Origin: Rutidosis leptorrhynchoides
Lineage: Eukaryota; Streptophyta; Magnoliopsida; Asterales; Asteraceae
Assembly (NCBI RefSeq): GCF_046630445.1
Contig: NC_092338.1
Coordinates: 152,878,501-152,942,500, forward strand
Direction: 5' to 3'
DNA: 64,000 nucleotides
The notes below the pieces were generated by a model. It saw only the letters and a program-made list of their open reading frames with translations, made no database searches and was not told where the DNA came from. Made by a program: the position numbers and the translations under genes. This document shows, piece after piece, positions 52,174-64,000 of the stretch (positions within the stretch are counted from its first letter, which is position 1; the number at the start of each line of letters is the position of its first letter).

Positions 52174-53317
52174 TCAACCTTGAAGCTTGGACGCTACTTT
52201 GATCCAAGCAGGCCTTGAGACGATATCCGAAACCCACGCGCTAACATGCGGCCGTGCGTCAAACAATCTCTTCGATTTCGTCATCATCAAGTAAAATACA
52301 TTTGGTAAATGATGTAGATCCACAAGGGTGAAGCAATCTCCCCCTAAATACTTGCTCTTTGTTAGCCGTGACTCGTACACATCAAGTAAATCTTCTAGCT
52401 GTTTTTCGAACTCGGACACTACTGCTTCATCGGTTGTTTGTCCCCATTTCGGCTTCAGAACTAGCTCCATACCTAGTTTACTGGTCGTTGGATCAAATTT
52501 TTGTGCTTCCACTTCACTCCAAACCGCTTCGATCGCTGATTTTTTTGGATCTTTTGATGTTAGAGGCGTACCCTTGTCCGCGTATGCCTCTGCTATGTAC
52601 TTCGTAATAGCCCTCGACTCTGAAACAAATAAGTAAGTTTTAGACATGAAAAGTAGCCCGAATTTGGCCCCGCTTGATTTCGACTTGTTTGATTTCGACT
52701 TAATGAAAAAAAGAATAAACTTCCCTAGCCACAACCACATTGGTCCTCACTACCGAGTAAAAACCCTGGGTTACGAACCCCGAGCGACGTACCCCTAATC
52801 AGGTGAGTTGCAGATGTTTGTCTATTATATTTACTATTAAGACGTTCAACATATAAAGCAAACAATAATTTATCACATATGGATCTATTCGGTACTTGAT
52901 AAAAAAAAAAAGCCGGAATTTATCTTATTCTTAGTATGATGATCCATTAACTAAATAGTACGGAGTATTAGAAAAGAAAAATACTAAAACTAATCTTACC
53001 GAATAAGGTGAGATCACCATCCTCATACACCGGAACTTGACCAAATGGCTGCATAATACAAATCCATATTCAGTTGTTCCAGAAAATATAAAATTGATTT
53101 ATAGAAATTCAAGTAAATGAGATAAATGATGATAAAGAGTTGAGAAATTTATTGGTAAAGTTTGTATTACGTTGCGAGTTAGGAACTGGGGCGTCTTTTG
53201 TTCCTTGGAAGCTAAGTCAACGGGAACAAATTCGAACTCGAGATCCTTTTCATAAAGAGCAGCCATAGCACGAAACGTTGCAGTTGAACCGACAAGTCCG
53301 TACAATTTGATCGACAT
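52174..53317 (-). CDS. Phi-class glutathione S-transferase, three exons, 213 aa
   Basis: Cytosolic enzyme family that conjugates glutathione to electrophiles, including herbicides and oxidised lipids. Exons, minus strand: 53317-53171 (147 nt), 53048-53000 (49 nt), 52619-52174 (446 nt incl. stop); joined 642 nt, 213 residues, the normal length. Introns have GT..AG ends (AAC|GTAATA...GCAG|CCATTT; TTCG|GTAAG...TTTCAG|AGTC). Exon 1 gives MSIKLYGLVGSTATF, with the conserved phi-class Ser near 11; exon 2 gives PFGQVPVYEDGDL, with the cis-Pro loop; exon 3 starts within ESRAIT (Glu66-Ser67, glutathione binding) and carries FTLVDLHHLPN of the C-terminal helical domain. No stop or frameshift. Intron positions match plant phi GSTs as I know them. 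The only intact host gene seen in the window. Confidence 0.95.
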
Positions 53318-53391
53318 GGTAGCAATAGTCTGTTTATTGGAAAATGGTTGAAGAAGTAGATTAAAGTGTGATTAAAGATGTGAAGAATGGA

Positions 53392-53404
53392 TCGTATATA
53401 TAAT
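53392..53404 (-). promoter_or_regulatory. TATA box of the GST gene
   Basis: TATATATA run about 75-85 bp upstream of the start codon, read from the minus strand. Farther upstream the motif TATTGG(T/C)GGTGGTAA occurs twice (53408, 53448). Confidence 0.55.
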
Positions 53405-53785
53405 ACATATTGGTGGTGGTAAGTGTATGTATTGAATTCTCTGTAAATATTGGCGGTGGTAAATAAGTGGTCCTCTGCCCCTAAATTTCAATTTCTACTT
53501 TTATAATATTTTGTTATTGGCTATGAAATTGGCTATGAAAATTGGCTATGCTTTTCTTTTTTTATGATATATATAAGTCTGTATTGAATTCTCTATAATT
53601 ATTTTTTAATTATATTGTATCACCTTTTTATTAGTTTTTAATAATATTTCCGAGTAAATCCCTCTACCTAAAAATAATTATCTACGAAAATTTGTAGTTA
53701 AACAACCAAATTAAGTTGTATTATAATATAGTTACTAATCCAATTATCATGACAGGTACTTGTTGATAAGAACTTTACATCAAAT

Positions 53786-53990
53786 TAACCATGAGGTGGT
53801 GGAGTGGTTAGGGCATACTGCTACAAAGCATGGGTTCGAATTCACAAAATTGAAAAATCAATCATATGTGGCCACCGAGGTTCATGGCATGAAGGTTCAT
53901 TCGCGATGACTCCAAACTATTCGTAAACCGTATAGTCTTGCCAAGATTGGTCGGCTGGCAAAGCGAGCCGAATACCATATATAAATAAAA
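53786..53990 (+). mobile_element. tRNA-derived SINE (about 205 bp)
   Basis: A box TGGTGGAGTGG (53799-53809) matches consensus; B box GGTTCGAATTC (about 53845) has one mismatch; body follows and ends in ATAAATAAAA. Flanked by 14-bp direct repeats AACTTTACATCAAA (53772-53785) and AACTTTACTTCAAA (53991-54004), one mismatch. That is the expected structure of a SINE inserted by LINE machinery. Confidence 0.88.
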
Positions 53991-54131
53991 AACTTTACTT
54001 CAAAATTGACAATTTGGTTAATAATTTTCAACAAAAGATTGAATACGACTATTTCATCCTCAGACTTCAAATCAAAATTGACGAGTACAAATGAGAATGT
54101 CAAAATGTTTAATGGAACTTGGGCCTCCTAG

Positions 54132-54763
54132 TAGGGATGGCAATTGATCGGATATGGATTGGGTGAGGCCGTATCCATATCCATATCCATTTATTTTATT
54201 TTTACTTTTCATCCATCCATATCCATATCCGTCGGGTGAAGCGGGTTAATGGATAATTATCCATATCCGTGTAAATTTATTTTATTTTTAACAATTATAA
54301 GCGGTGGTTCACTATATACGATCAAAAGTAATATTTTTAATAGTTTATGCGACCGAAAGTCACATTTTAGTAATCTATATAACAAATATTCAATAGATAA
54401 CCTACTAAACGTGTAAAGATATCGACATGTAAGTTGCTTACTTTTAGTTACATGGAATCACATTTGAACTACCAAAGTACGATAAATACATTTGATTATT
54501 TAAACAAAACAAAATATAAGAGGAAAGTTATATTTTTAGAGAAAATATAAAGAAAGATGAATATGAATATAATTAATAAAATATCACTACATAAATGATA
54601 CTAATTTGAGTGATAAATTTATATATTTAGTTATTTCGGGTGAAAGCGGGTTCATCCATGGATGAAATTTTTTCATCCATATCCATTTATATCGTCCATA
54701 TCCACGAATAATCGGATGGATCGGATGGATATCCACTGGATCGGGTATCCATTGTCATCCCTA
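54132..54763. mobile_element. hAT-type MITE (632 bp)
   Basis: Ends TAGGGATGGCAAT...ATTGTCATCCCTA as inverted repeats, flanked by a perfect 8-bp duplication CCTCCTAG (54124-54131, 54764-54771). CATCCATATCC words repeat near both ends. No transposase frame. Confidence 0.92.
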
Positions 54764-54836
54764 CCTCCTAGTGGGCTTGCGATGTGAACCTACGTATGGA
54801 GCCTTTTCCAATTTAACGGAAAACGTGTCCATACTA

Positions 54837-55275
54837 TTGTGTTCAAAATATCAGAATTTGAAATCCGAATCCGAATTACCCGAAATTCGAATCTGAAAAT
54901 ATCCGAAAGATCGGATATCCGAAAATCGGATATCCGATTTTCCGGATTCGGATATCGGATGGAGTTTTCAAAAATTTTGAATATTCGGATATCCGAATAT
55001 CCTGAAAATTTGGAAAAAATCTAAAATAATACGAAAATTATCCGAAATATATTCAAAATATCCGAAATATCCGAAAAATATCAGAAAATATTCGAAATTC
55101 TTCAAAATATCGGATATTCGGATAATCCGATATCTGAATCCGAAATTCAGATATCCAATTTTCGGATATCCAAAATTTCGGATTCGGATTTCGGATGGGA
55201 TTTTTCACTATCCGAATTTTCGGATATCCGAAAATTTGAATATCCAAATTTTGGATATTCGAAATGAACACCCTT
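54837..55275. mobile_element. Second hAT-type MITE, rich in ATCCGA words (439 bp)
   Basis: Ends TTGTGTTCA...TGAACACCCTT with flanking CCATACTA (54829-54836) and ACATACTA (55276-55283), 7 of 8 identical. Interior is dominated by CGGATATCCG-type palindromes, as in subterminal transposase-binding repeats. Open frames on both strands here merely reflect the repeat. Confidence 0.75.
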
Positions 55276-55283
55276 ACATACTA

Positions 55284-55500
55284 CTTATCTCCTTAGCAAG
55301 GGAAACGTAACAAAAGAATAAATGTAAGAATTGTATGGATCTATGTCGATGTTGTGGTAGAGAGATGATGACCACGAGAAAAACTATCAACCGAAGAGTT
55401 CCAACTTCCAACAAAGGTTGTGCGGAAGAGGACATGGGCGTGCAAGGGGTGATGGCGAGCGAGGAAATCACCTGGTTGTTGATTATTACAAGGGCAAATG
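55284..55500. other. Short unassigned segment
   Basis: No gene recognised between the MITE and LTR G; a 76-codon plus frame has no known domain. Confidence 0.4.
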
Positions 55501-58500
55501 TGAAATGTCCCGTTCATATTGATTATAAACGTTCCATATTAATTGATTTCGTCGCGAGGTTTTGACCTCTATATGAGACGTTTTTCAAAGACTGCATTCA
55601 TTTTTAAAACAACCATAACCTTTATTTTATCTATAAAGGTTTAAAAAGCATTACGTAGATTATCAAATAATGATAATCTAAAATATACCGTTTACACACG
55701 ACCATTACATAATGGTTTACAATAAGAATATATTACATCAAAAATAAGTTTCTTGAATGCAGTTTTTACATAATATCAGACAAGCATGGACTCCAAATCT
55801 TGTCCTTATTTTAGTATGCAACAGCGAAAGCTCTTAATAATCACCTGAGAATAAACATGCTTAAAACTTCAACAAAAATGTTGGTGAGTTATAGGTTTAA
55901 CCTATATATTATCAAATCATAATAATAGACCACAAGATTTCATATTTCAATATACATCCCATACATAGAGATAAAAATCATTCATATGGTGAACACCTGG
56001 TAACCGACATTAACAAGATGCATATAAGAATATCCCCTATCATTCCGGGAAATACTTCGGACATGATAAAAACGAATTCGAAGTACTAAAGCATTCGGTA
56101 CTTTGGATGGGGTTCGTTAGGCCCAATAGATCTATCTTTAGGATTCGCGTCAATTAGTAGATCGGTTTACTAATTCTTAGGTTACCAAGTAAAAGTGGCA
56201 TATTCGGCTTCGATCATTCACCCATATAATGTAATTTCATTTACTTGTATCTATTTCATAAAACATTTATAAAACTGCATGTATTCTCATCCCAAAATAT
56301 TAGATTTTAAAAGTGGGACTATAACTCACTTTCACAGATTTTTACTTCGTCGGGAAGTAAGACTTGGCCACTGGTCGATTCACGAACCTATAACAAATAT
56401 GTACATATATATCAAAGTATGTTCAAAATATATTTACAACATTTTTAATACGTTTTAATGTTTTAAGTTTATTAAGTCAGCTGTCCTCGTTAGTAGCCTA
56501 CAACTAGTTGTCCATAATTAGATGTACAGAAATAAATCGATATATATTATCTTGAATCAATCCACGACCCAGTGTATACACGTCTCAGGCTAGATCACAA
56601 CTCAAAGTATATATATTTTTGGAATCAACCTCAACCATGTATAGCTAACTCCAACATTACTGCATATAGAGTGTCTATGGTTTTTCCAAATAATATGTAT
56701 ACATGGGTCGATATGATATGTCAAAACATTTGCATACATGTCTATGGTATCCCAAGATTACATAATATATTAGAATACATGTATAATATAATATAAGTTA
56801 GCTAGGATATGATTTGCATAGAATTGTTACAATATTTCCCGTAGCTACAACAATCAAAAAATATCCAATCTTGTTTTATCCATAACTTCTTCGTTTTAAA
56901 TCCGTTTTGAGTGAATCAAATTGCTATGGTTTCATATTGAACTCTATTTTATGAATCTCAACAGAAAACGTATAGTTTTATAGTCGAAAATATAAGTTAC
57001 AAGTCGTTTTTGTAAGAGGTAGTCATTTCAGTCGAAAGAACGACGTCTTGATGACCATTTTGAAAAACATACTTCCACTTTGAGTTTAACCATGAGTTTT
57101 GGATATAGTTTCATGTTCATAATAAAAATCATTTTCCCAGAAGAACAACTTTTAAATCAAAGTTTATCATAGTTTTTAATTATCAAACCCAAAACAGCCC
57201 GCGGTGTTACTACGACGGCGTATGTCCGATTTTACGGTGTTTTTCGTGTTTCCAGGTTTTAAATCATTAAGTTAGCATATCATATATATATAGAACATGT
57301 GTTTAGTTGATTTTAAAAGTCAAGTTAGAAGGATTAACTTTTGTTTGCGAACAAGTTTAGAATTAACTAAACTATGTTCTAGTGATTTCAAGTTTAAACC
57401 TTCGAATTAGATTGCTTTATATGTATGAATCAAATGATGTTATGAACATCATTACTACCTTAAGTTTTGTGGATAAACCTACTGGAAAAAAGGAAAATGG
57501 ATCTAGCTTCCAAGGATCCTTGGATGGCTTGAAAGTTCTTGAAGCAGAATCATGACACGAAAACAAGTTCAAGTAAGATTTCCACTCGAAATAAGATTGT
57601 TATAGTTATAGAAATTGAACCAAAGTTTGAATATGAGTATTATCTTAAATTAGAAAGATAACCTACTATAAATAACAAAGATTTCTTGAGGTTGGATGAT
57701 CACTTTACAAGATTGGAAGTAAGCTAGCAAACTTGGAAGTATTCTTGATTTTATGAAACTAGAACTTATAGAATTTATGAAGAACACTTAGAACTTGAAG
57801 ATAGAACTTGAGAGAGATCAATTAGATGAAGAAAATTGAAGAATGAAAGTGTTTGTAGGTGTTTTTGGTCGTTGTTATATGGATTAGATATAAAGGATGT
57901 GTAATGTTGTATACATGTAAATAAGTCATGAATGATTACTAATATTTTTGTAATTTTATGAGATATTTCATGCTAGTTGCCAAATGATGGTTCCCACATG
58001 TGTTAGGTGACTCACATGGGCTACTAAGAGCTGATCATTGGAGTGTATATACCAATAGTACTTACATCTAAAAGCTGTGTATTGTACGAGTACGAATACG
58101 GGTGCATACGAGTAGAATTGTTGATGAAACTAAACGAGGATGTAATTGTAAGCATTTTTGTTAAGTAGAAGTATTTTGATAAGTGTCTTGAAATCTTTCA
58201 AAAGTGTATGAATACATATTAAAACACTACATGTATATACATTTTAACTGACTCGTTAAGTCATCGTTAGTCGTTACATGTAAATGTTGATTTGAAACCT
58301 TTAAGTTAACGATCATGTTAAATGTTGTTAACCCAATGTTTATTATATCTAATGAGATGTTAAATTATTACATTATCATGATATTATGATATATTAACAT
58401 ATCTTAGTATGATATATATACAGTTAAATGTTGTTACAATGATAATCGTTACATATATGTCTCGTTTTGAAATCATTAAGTTAGTAGTCTTGTTTTTACA

Positions 58501-58950
58501 TATGTAGTTCATTGTTAATACACTTAATGACATGTTTACTTATCATTTATCATGATTAAACATAGTGTATCAATATCTTAATATGATTCATAAGTATTTA
58601 GTAAGACGTTGTTATAACGATAATCGTTATATATACCGTTTCAAGTTTCTTAATTCAATAAACTCAATTTTATGTATATAACTCATTGTTAAAATATCTA
58701 ATGACATACTTACTTATCATAATATCATGTTAACTATATATATAATCATATATATGTCATCATATAGTTTTTACAAGTTTTAACGTTCGTGAATCACCGG
58801 TCAACTTGGGTGGTCAATTGTCTATATGAAACCTATTTCAATTAATCAAGTCTTAACAAGTTTGATTGCTTAACATGTTAGAAACACTTAATCATGTAAA
58901 TAACAATTTCATTTAATACATATAAACATGGAAAAGTTCGGGTCACTACA
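55501..58950 (-). repeat. 3' LTR of Tekay-type element G (3450 bp)
   Basis: Minus strand starts TGTAGTGACCCGAAC at 58950 and ends GGGACATTTCA at 55501. Directly preceded in element order by polypurine tract and chromodomain. Carries GC-rich words at about 57198-57240 and the intron-like modules. Confidence 0.88.
55845..56339 (-). other. Putative leader intron in LTR G
   Basis: Minus strand GAAA|GTGAGTTATAG at 56339 and TTATTCTCAG|GTGA at 55845, 495 bp. Confidence 0.45.
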
Positions 58951-58992
58951 GTACTTACCTGTTAAATAAATTTCGTCCCGAAATTTTAAGCA
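58951..58992 (-). other. Polypurine tract and conserved 3' motif of element G
   Basis: Minus strand TTTCGGGACGAAATTTATTT then AACAGGTAAGTAC before the LTR. Confidence 0.7.
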
Positions 58993-59689
58993 GTTGGAGG
59001 TGTTGACGTATCTTCTGGAAATAAGTGCTGGTATTTCTTCTTCATCTGATCTTCTTGTTCCCAGGTGAACTCGGGTCCTCTACGAGCATTCTATCGAACT
59101 TTAACAATTGGTATCTTGTTTTGCTTAAGTCTTTTAACCTCACGATCCATTATTTCGACGGGTTCTTCAATGAATTGAAGTTTTTCGTTGATTTGTATTT
59201 CGTCTAACGGAATAGTGAGATCTTCTTTAGCAAAACATTTCTTCAAATTCGAGACGTGGAAAGTGTTATGTACAGCCGCGAGTTGTTGTGGTAATTCAAG
59301 TCGGTAAGCTACTGGTCCGACACGTTCAATAATCTTGAATGGTCCAATATACCTTGGATTTAGTTTCCCTCGTTTACCAAATCGAACAACGCCTTTCCAA
59401 GGTGAAACTTTAAGCATGACCATCTCGCCAATTTCAAATTCTAATTCTTTTCTTTTAATGTCAGCGTAGCTCTTTTGTCGACTTTGGGCGATTTTCAATC
59501 GTTGTTGAATTTGGATGATCTTCTCGGTAGTTTCTTGTATTATCTCCGGACCCGTAATCTGTCTATCCCCCACTTCACTCCAACAAATCAGAGACCTATA
59601 CTTTCTACCATAAAGTGCTTCAAACGGCGTCATCTCAATGCTTGAATGGTAGCTGTTGTTGTAGGAAAATTCTGCTAACGGTAGATGTC
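58993..59689 (-). pseudogene. Integrase C-terminus and chromodomain of element G
   Basis: Reads [46 protein letters not shown] (GPY/F module), [10 protein letters not shown] and a chromodomain start ([20 protein letters not shown]). A TAG at about 59089-59091 replaces the Trp after KVR; the frame then continues GPEFTWEQEDQMKKKY to a stop near 58993. The N-terminal side is cut off by the Athila element at 59690, so a continuous 308-codon frame (59091-60017) fuses Athila LTR sequence to integrase by accident. Confidence 0.9.
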
Positions 59690-61667
59690 TGATAATGCTA
59701 AAAACGAACATATATTTCATAGCATTATTCCTCAAGAAAGACATGCTTTTAGTTGCAATTGTTCTATTTACAAGTGATATTCGTTTAAATATTAAAAGGT
59801 GAAGACAAAAGACAGATTCGACGAATTGAAGACGCAAACGACCAAAAAGCTCAAAAGTACAAAATACAATCAAAGAGGTTCCAATTATTGATAAGAAACG
59901 TCTCGAAATTACAAGAGTACAAGATTCATAACGCAAAGTACAAAATATAAAATTGTACGCAAGGACGTTCGAAAATCCGGAACCGGGACATGAGTCAACT
60001 CTCAACGCTCGACGCAATGGACTAAAAACTACGAGTCAACTATGTACATAAATATAATATAATATATAATTAATTCTTAAAATTAATATATATATTATAA
60101 TATATTTATAAATCGTCGGCAAGAAAGAAGCCAAAGGAGGGTGAGCTGTATTTTCAAACTCCGCGAGTCGCGGAGTTTGAAGGCAAAAATTGCCGCAAGT
60201 CGCGGAGCCCCAAAAACTGAAACTCCCTATAAAAGCAAACAAAATCATCCAATATCCATCAATCTCTCTATCTATATATGTAATATTTATATTTATAATT
60301 TATATTTTATTTTTAATTTTATTTTTAATCCTAATAATAAGGGTATGTTAGCGAATGTTGTAAGGGTGTAAGTCGAAATTCTGTCCGTGTAACGCTACGC
60401 TATTTTTAATCATTGTAAGTTATGTTCAACCTTTTTAATTTAATGTCTCGTAGCTAAGTTATTATTAAGCTTATTTAATACCGAAGTAATCATGATGTTG
60501 GGCTAATTACTAAAATTGGGTAATTGGGCTTGTACCATAATTGGGGTTTGGATAAAAGAACGACACTTATGGAAATTAGACAATGGGCTATTAATGGGTT
60601 TTATATTAACTAAACAATACCTTGTTAATTTAATATACAAACTTATAATTCGACGTATTTATATATAACCACATACGCTTGACTGGGTACGGTGGGCGGG
60701 ATATCTATAAATACCAATAATTATTCATTTTACCGGATACGGAACTGGATTAATAGTTAATAGACTTGTTGAAACAGGGGTGAATTACATTCAAGGGTAA
60801 TTGGTGTAATTGTTAACAAAGTAGTAAAACCTTGGTTTACACGCAGTCGATAACCTGGTGTATTCATTAAACAAAGTATTAAAACCTTGTTACAATTTGA
60901 ATCCCCAATTAGTTGGAATATTTGACTTCGGGAATAAGAATAATTTGACGAAGGCTTTCGCTCTTTATATTTATGACTGATGGACTATTATGGACAAAAT
61001 CCGTATGGACATATTAAATAATCCAGGACAAAGGACAATTAACCCATGGGCATAAAACTAAAATCAACACGTCAAACATCATGATTACGGAAGTTTAAAT
61101 AAGCATAATTCTTTTATTTCATATTTTATTTCCTTTATTTTATATTTAATTGCACTTCTAATTATCGCATTTTATTTATTGTTATTGTATTTAATTGCAC
61201 TTTAATTTTCGTACTTTTTAATTAACGCAAGTTTATTTTATCGCACTTTTATTATTCGCAATTTCATTATCGTTATTTACTTTACGCTTTAAATTAAGTC
61301 TTGTATTTATTTATAATTTTACATTTAGTTTTAACTGCGACTAAAGTTTTAAAATCGACAAACCGGTCATTAAACGGTAAAAACCCCCCTTTATAATAAT
61401 ATTATTACTTATATATATATTTGTATTTTTATAAAAGTAAACTAATATAGCGTTAAGCTTTGTTTAAAGATTTTCCCTGTGGAACGAACCGGACTTACTA
61501 AAAACTACACTACTGTACAATTAGGTACACTGCCTATAAGTGTTGTAGCAAGGTTTAAGTATATCCATTCTCTAAATAAATAAATATCTTGTGTAAAATT
61601 GTATGGTATTTAATAGTATTTTCTGCTAAAATATAAAGCTATTTTATATACACCTCGCATAACATCA
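59690..61667 (+). repeat. 5' LTR of Athila-type element D2 (1978 bp)
   Basis: TGATAATGCTAAAAACG to CGCATAACATCA. Reverse-complement homologue of D1 (26801-38339). TATA box TATAAAA at 60228-60234, followed by a CT-rich start region. Confidence 0.92.
60153..60210. repeat. Palindromic-word cassette, Athila D2
   Basis: A 29-bp perfect odd palindrome (60153-60181) centred on CCGCGA-G-TCGCGG, then an imperfect copy CCGCAAGTCGCGG (60193-60205). It lies 18 bp upstream of the TATA box. Confidence 0.95.
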
Positions 61668-61676
61668 AGTTATTTT

Positions 61677-61696
61677 TGGCGCCGCTGCCGGGGAAC
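61677..61696 (+). other. Primer-binding site of Athila D2
   Basis: TGGCGCCGCTGCCGGGGAAC, nine bases after the LTR; Athila-type (tRNA-Asp class as known for the lineage). Confidence 0.92.
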
Positions 61697-63080
61697 AATC
61701 TAGCTTAAAAGCCGGAAGCGCAACGCTACATAAAAAAAAATATTTTTATTTTTAGTTTACTTTTATTCACTTTTGTAAAAATACGTTTTTAATTATTCGA
61801 AAATATAAAAAGAAAAATAAAAATTTACATATTTTTAAGATTTTATTAAATATTTAAGTTTTATAAAGTTTCTTTATTTTTATTTTATAAAAATATAAGT
61901 TTTTATTATACAAATATTTTAGATTTTAAAACAGAAAACAGAAAAAAAATATAAAATAAAATAAAAAAATAAAAAAAAAACGCGTCAAATTTTAAACTGT
62001 ACCTGAGTTGAAAATTGGAACCCCGCGACTCGCGGAGTTTGCTGCTTGGAATACCGCAACTCGCGGAGCCACCCTGACACCGACAGAAACCCTAATCAGC
62101 ATTTATTACGGGTAATTATTAATTATTATTATTAATAAACCCTAATTACTTAATTATTAATATAATTAGTTTAAGTTTTTAAATTAAATTGTATTTTAAA
62201 TTTTAATTAGTTTTATTATATATATAAATTAATAGTTTTATAAAATAAATAATATAAAAATAATATTTTTATAAAAATTGTACTTTTTACAACTTTTAGT
62301 TTATTTTTATATTTTGTCCCTTTTTAATCGTTTTAGCGTAATATTTGTATTTTTAGCTCATATTTAGTTTTAAACTTAGTTTTTGCCATAGTTATTTTTA
62401 CTTCTAGATTTTTAGGCTTTGCCGTAGAATTCTTTAAGTGCTTTTTCTTTAGACTAAGATTTAGGTACTTTAGAATTTTGCGACGCCTTTTTAAGTTTTA
62501 GTTTCTTTTTAAGTTATTTCCATTTGGGATTTAATTTTTCCTGTAAGCTTTAATATTTTTAGACGACTTTTACCTATGTATCAATTATCATTCCAATTAG
62601 TAATCTCAATTTGCGATTATAATTTTAAGTTAGTTGTAGTAATAAGGTTAGGTTAGTCAAGTGTTTTTAAGTGTTATAAGTTTCTTTTATTTTTCCGTCA
62701 CCTTTTATTTTTCAACCATTTTTCTTTTTCGACCTTTTTCGACGAACTCTTTTTCTTTCTTATTTCTCGCTATTCTAGTTTTAGGACATAGATTTTTATT
62801 CTACTTCTTATCTAAATTTCTTAAAATTACGAAAATTTATTTTAAGTGGTTAAATTGATAGAAATCAAAATTTTCTGGTTCGTAGTAATAGTTGGATTTG
62901 TATGTGGACCGGGTTATTGGAGCCAAACAGTCCTCAATTATATTGAGACCAAACGAATCCTGCCCCTCTGCTGCATCTTTTGGCTATTCGAAACGTGGGC
63001 AAAATCAGAAAAGTCTATTGATTGGATAACTTATTATAATTTTTCTTTCCTTTTAAAAACTAATAGGATATTCAGTGAAT
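61697..63080 (+). other. Non-coding leader of Athila D2
   Basis: AT-rich, no credible gene; short frames lack domains. Contains two further GC-rich words, CCGCGACTCGCGG (62023-62035) and CCGCAACTCGCGG (62054-62066), the same words as in its LTR. Confidence 0.65.
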
Positions 63081-64000
63081 ACACCGAGCAAGACGTTCAC
63101 CACCTTTTGTACGTTCACCACCTGTAACTAGATCAAGACATTTAGCAAATATTACTGCCGTTGATTTTTCTTTAGAATCGTCATCCAGTCGACCAAGTAC
63201 TCCAGTTCAAATTTCAGATAATCCATTTTTTGAACCCGACCTCACAATTGAGAATCCGGAGAATATTCAGGGACGATTCATAGATCCTGAACCATTAAAT
63301 TTTCCTCCGGAACCACCAATCATTCAAACAGAGATTGTTGAGGAACGAACCATTAAATCAGAATCCTCTAGTGATTCCGATTCAACAAATTCAATTATGG
63401 AGAATCTGGAACCTTTAAGTATGGAAGACCGAATAAGAGCTAAACGCACTGGCCAAGGTCACGCAATTACTCATCCAGACATTAATGCGCCAGATTATGA
63501 AATCAAAGGACAAATTCTACACATGGTGACTAATCAATGCCAATTTAGTGGTGCGCCGAAGGAAGATCCAAATGAACATTTACGTACCTTTAATAGGATC
63601 TGCACACTATTTAAAATCCGAGAAGTAGAGGATGAACAGATATATCTCATGTTATTTCCCTGGAATTTAAAGGGATAAGCCAAAGATTGGTTGGAATCGT
63701 TACCTGAAGGGGCAATTGACACATGGGATGTTTTAGTTGAAAAATTTCTTAAACAATTCTTTCCGGCATCTAAAGCCGTAAGACTTCAAGCAGAAATTGT
63801 TACGTTTACACAGAAGCCAAATGAAACTCTATATGAGGCGTGGACAAGATTTGGAAAGTTATTAAGAGGATGTCCACAACATGGTTTAGACACCTGTCAA
63901 ATAGTACAAATATTCTACCAAGGATGCGACATCACTACAAGGAAAGACATAGATATAGCAGCTGGTGGTTCTATTATGAAGAAAACCGAAACTGATGCTT
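63081..64000 (+). pseudogene. Athila-type gag, broken and partial
   Basis: Open from after a TGA near 63077 with no ATG until 63397 (MENLEPLSMEDRIRAKRTG). Then ITHPDINAPDYEIKGQIL, HLRTFNRICTLFKI, LMLFPWNLKG, in-frame TAA at 63676-63678 where a Lys is expected, and the same frame continues AKDWLESLPEGAIDTW, FLKQFFPASKA, ETLYEAWTRFGKLLRGCPQHG to the edge: a retrotransposon-gag core. The premature stop makes this copy defective. True start unclear. Confidence 0.88.

Larger units (their letters stand above)
59690..64000 (+). mobile_element. Athila-type Ty3 element D2 (5' part, runs off right edge)
   Basis: 5' LTR, 9-nt linker, TGGCGCC-type primer-binding site, long non-coding leader and gag. The primer-binding site is typical of the Athila/Tat branch; assignment between these is by resemblance. 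Inserted into integrase of element G; left flank ATGTC. Confidence 0.9.

Noticed and set aside
53427-53599. Two copies of GTATTGAATTCTCT flanking 130 bp upstream of the GST as a small insertion
   Set aside because: No terminal inverted repeats or tail in the interval; could be local duplication.

Overview
This is plant nuclear DNA, AT-rich and built almost entirely of nested transposable elements. The retroelement families (Tekay-type chromoviruses with very long LTRs, Athila-type elements with a TGGCGCC primer-binding site, a long-LTR non-coding element) suggest a large-genome eudicot. Asteraceae is my guess from family resemblance and is not proven by the window. I see one intact host gene, a phi-class glutathione S-transferase (52174-53317, minus, three exons).

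Layout. 1-8210: young minus-strand Tekay-type Ty3 element; its 3' LTR runs off the left edge, the LTRs differ at 4 of 907 aligned bases, and gag-pol is intact except for one 1-nt frameshift. 8211-10292 and 22359-26791: an older, decayed minus-strand Ty3 element ('family C') with a 2.9-kb 5' LTR. It is split by a complete 12.1-kb LARD-like element (10293-22358, TSD AAAAT, 4.1-kb LTRs, almost no coding sequence). 26801-38339: 5' LTR of a minus-strand Athila-type element, split by a complete but decayed plus-strand Tekay-type element (27490-36990, TSD GAGTG). 38340-39457: start of a minus-strand long LTR. 39458-44642: end of a plus-strand long LTR, carrying a solo family-C LTR (41329-44430, TSD CAACG). 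44643-51600: copia LTR and pol remnants, a PIF/Harbinger-type MITE (44870-45885), and diverged repeats. 51600-55500: the gene-bearing island with the GST, a SINE and two hAT-type MITEs. 55501-59689: 3' LTR plus integrase/chromodomain end of another minus-strand Tekay-type element, cut by an Athila-type element (59690 to the right edge) with LTR, primer-binding site and a broken gag.

Target-site duplications and interruptions order the insertions: F-LTR, then E, then Athila D1, then element 2 and family C inside D1, then the LARD and element 1 inside family C.

Three patterns cut across families and are the main points of interest. (1) Every sufficiently complete Tekay-type or LARD LTR copy carries a conserved GTGAGT donor-like module and a TTCTCAG|GT acceptor-like module 457-614 bp apart, which looks like a shared intron inside the LTR leader. 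(2) Several LTRs carry a cassette of repeated GC-rich palindromic words. The flanking sequence is conserved between relatives while the word itself is swapped, and in both Athila copies the cassette lies about 20 bp upstream of the TATA box. (3) The LARD LTR contains a tRNA-like module with consensus A and B boxes. All functional statements about these three are inference.
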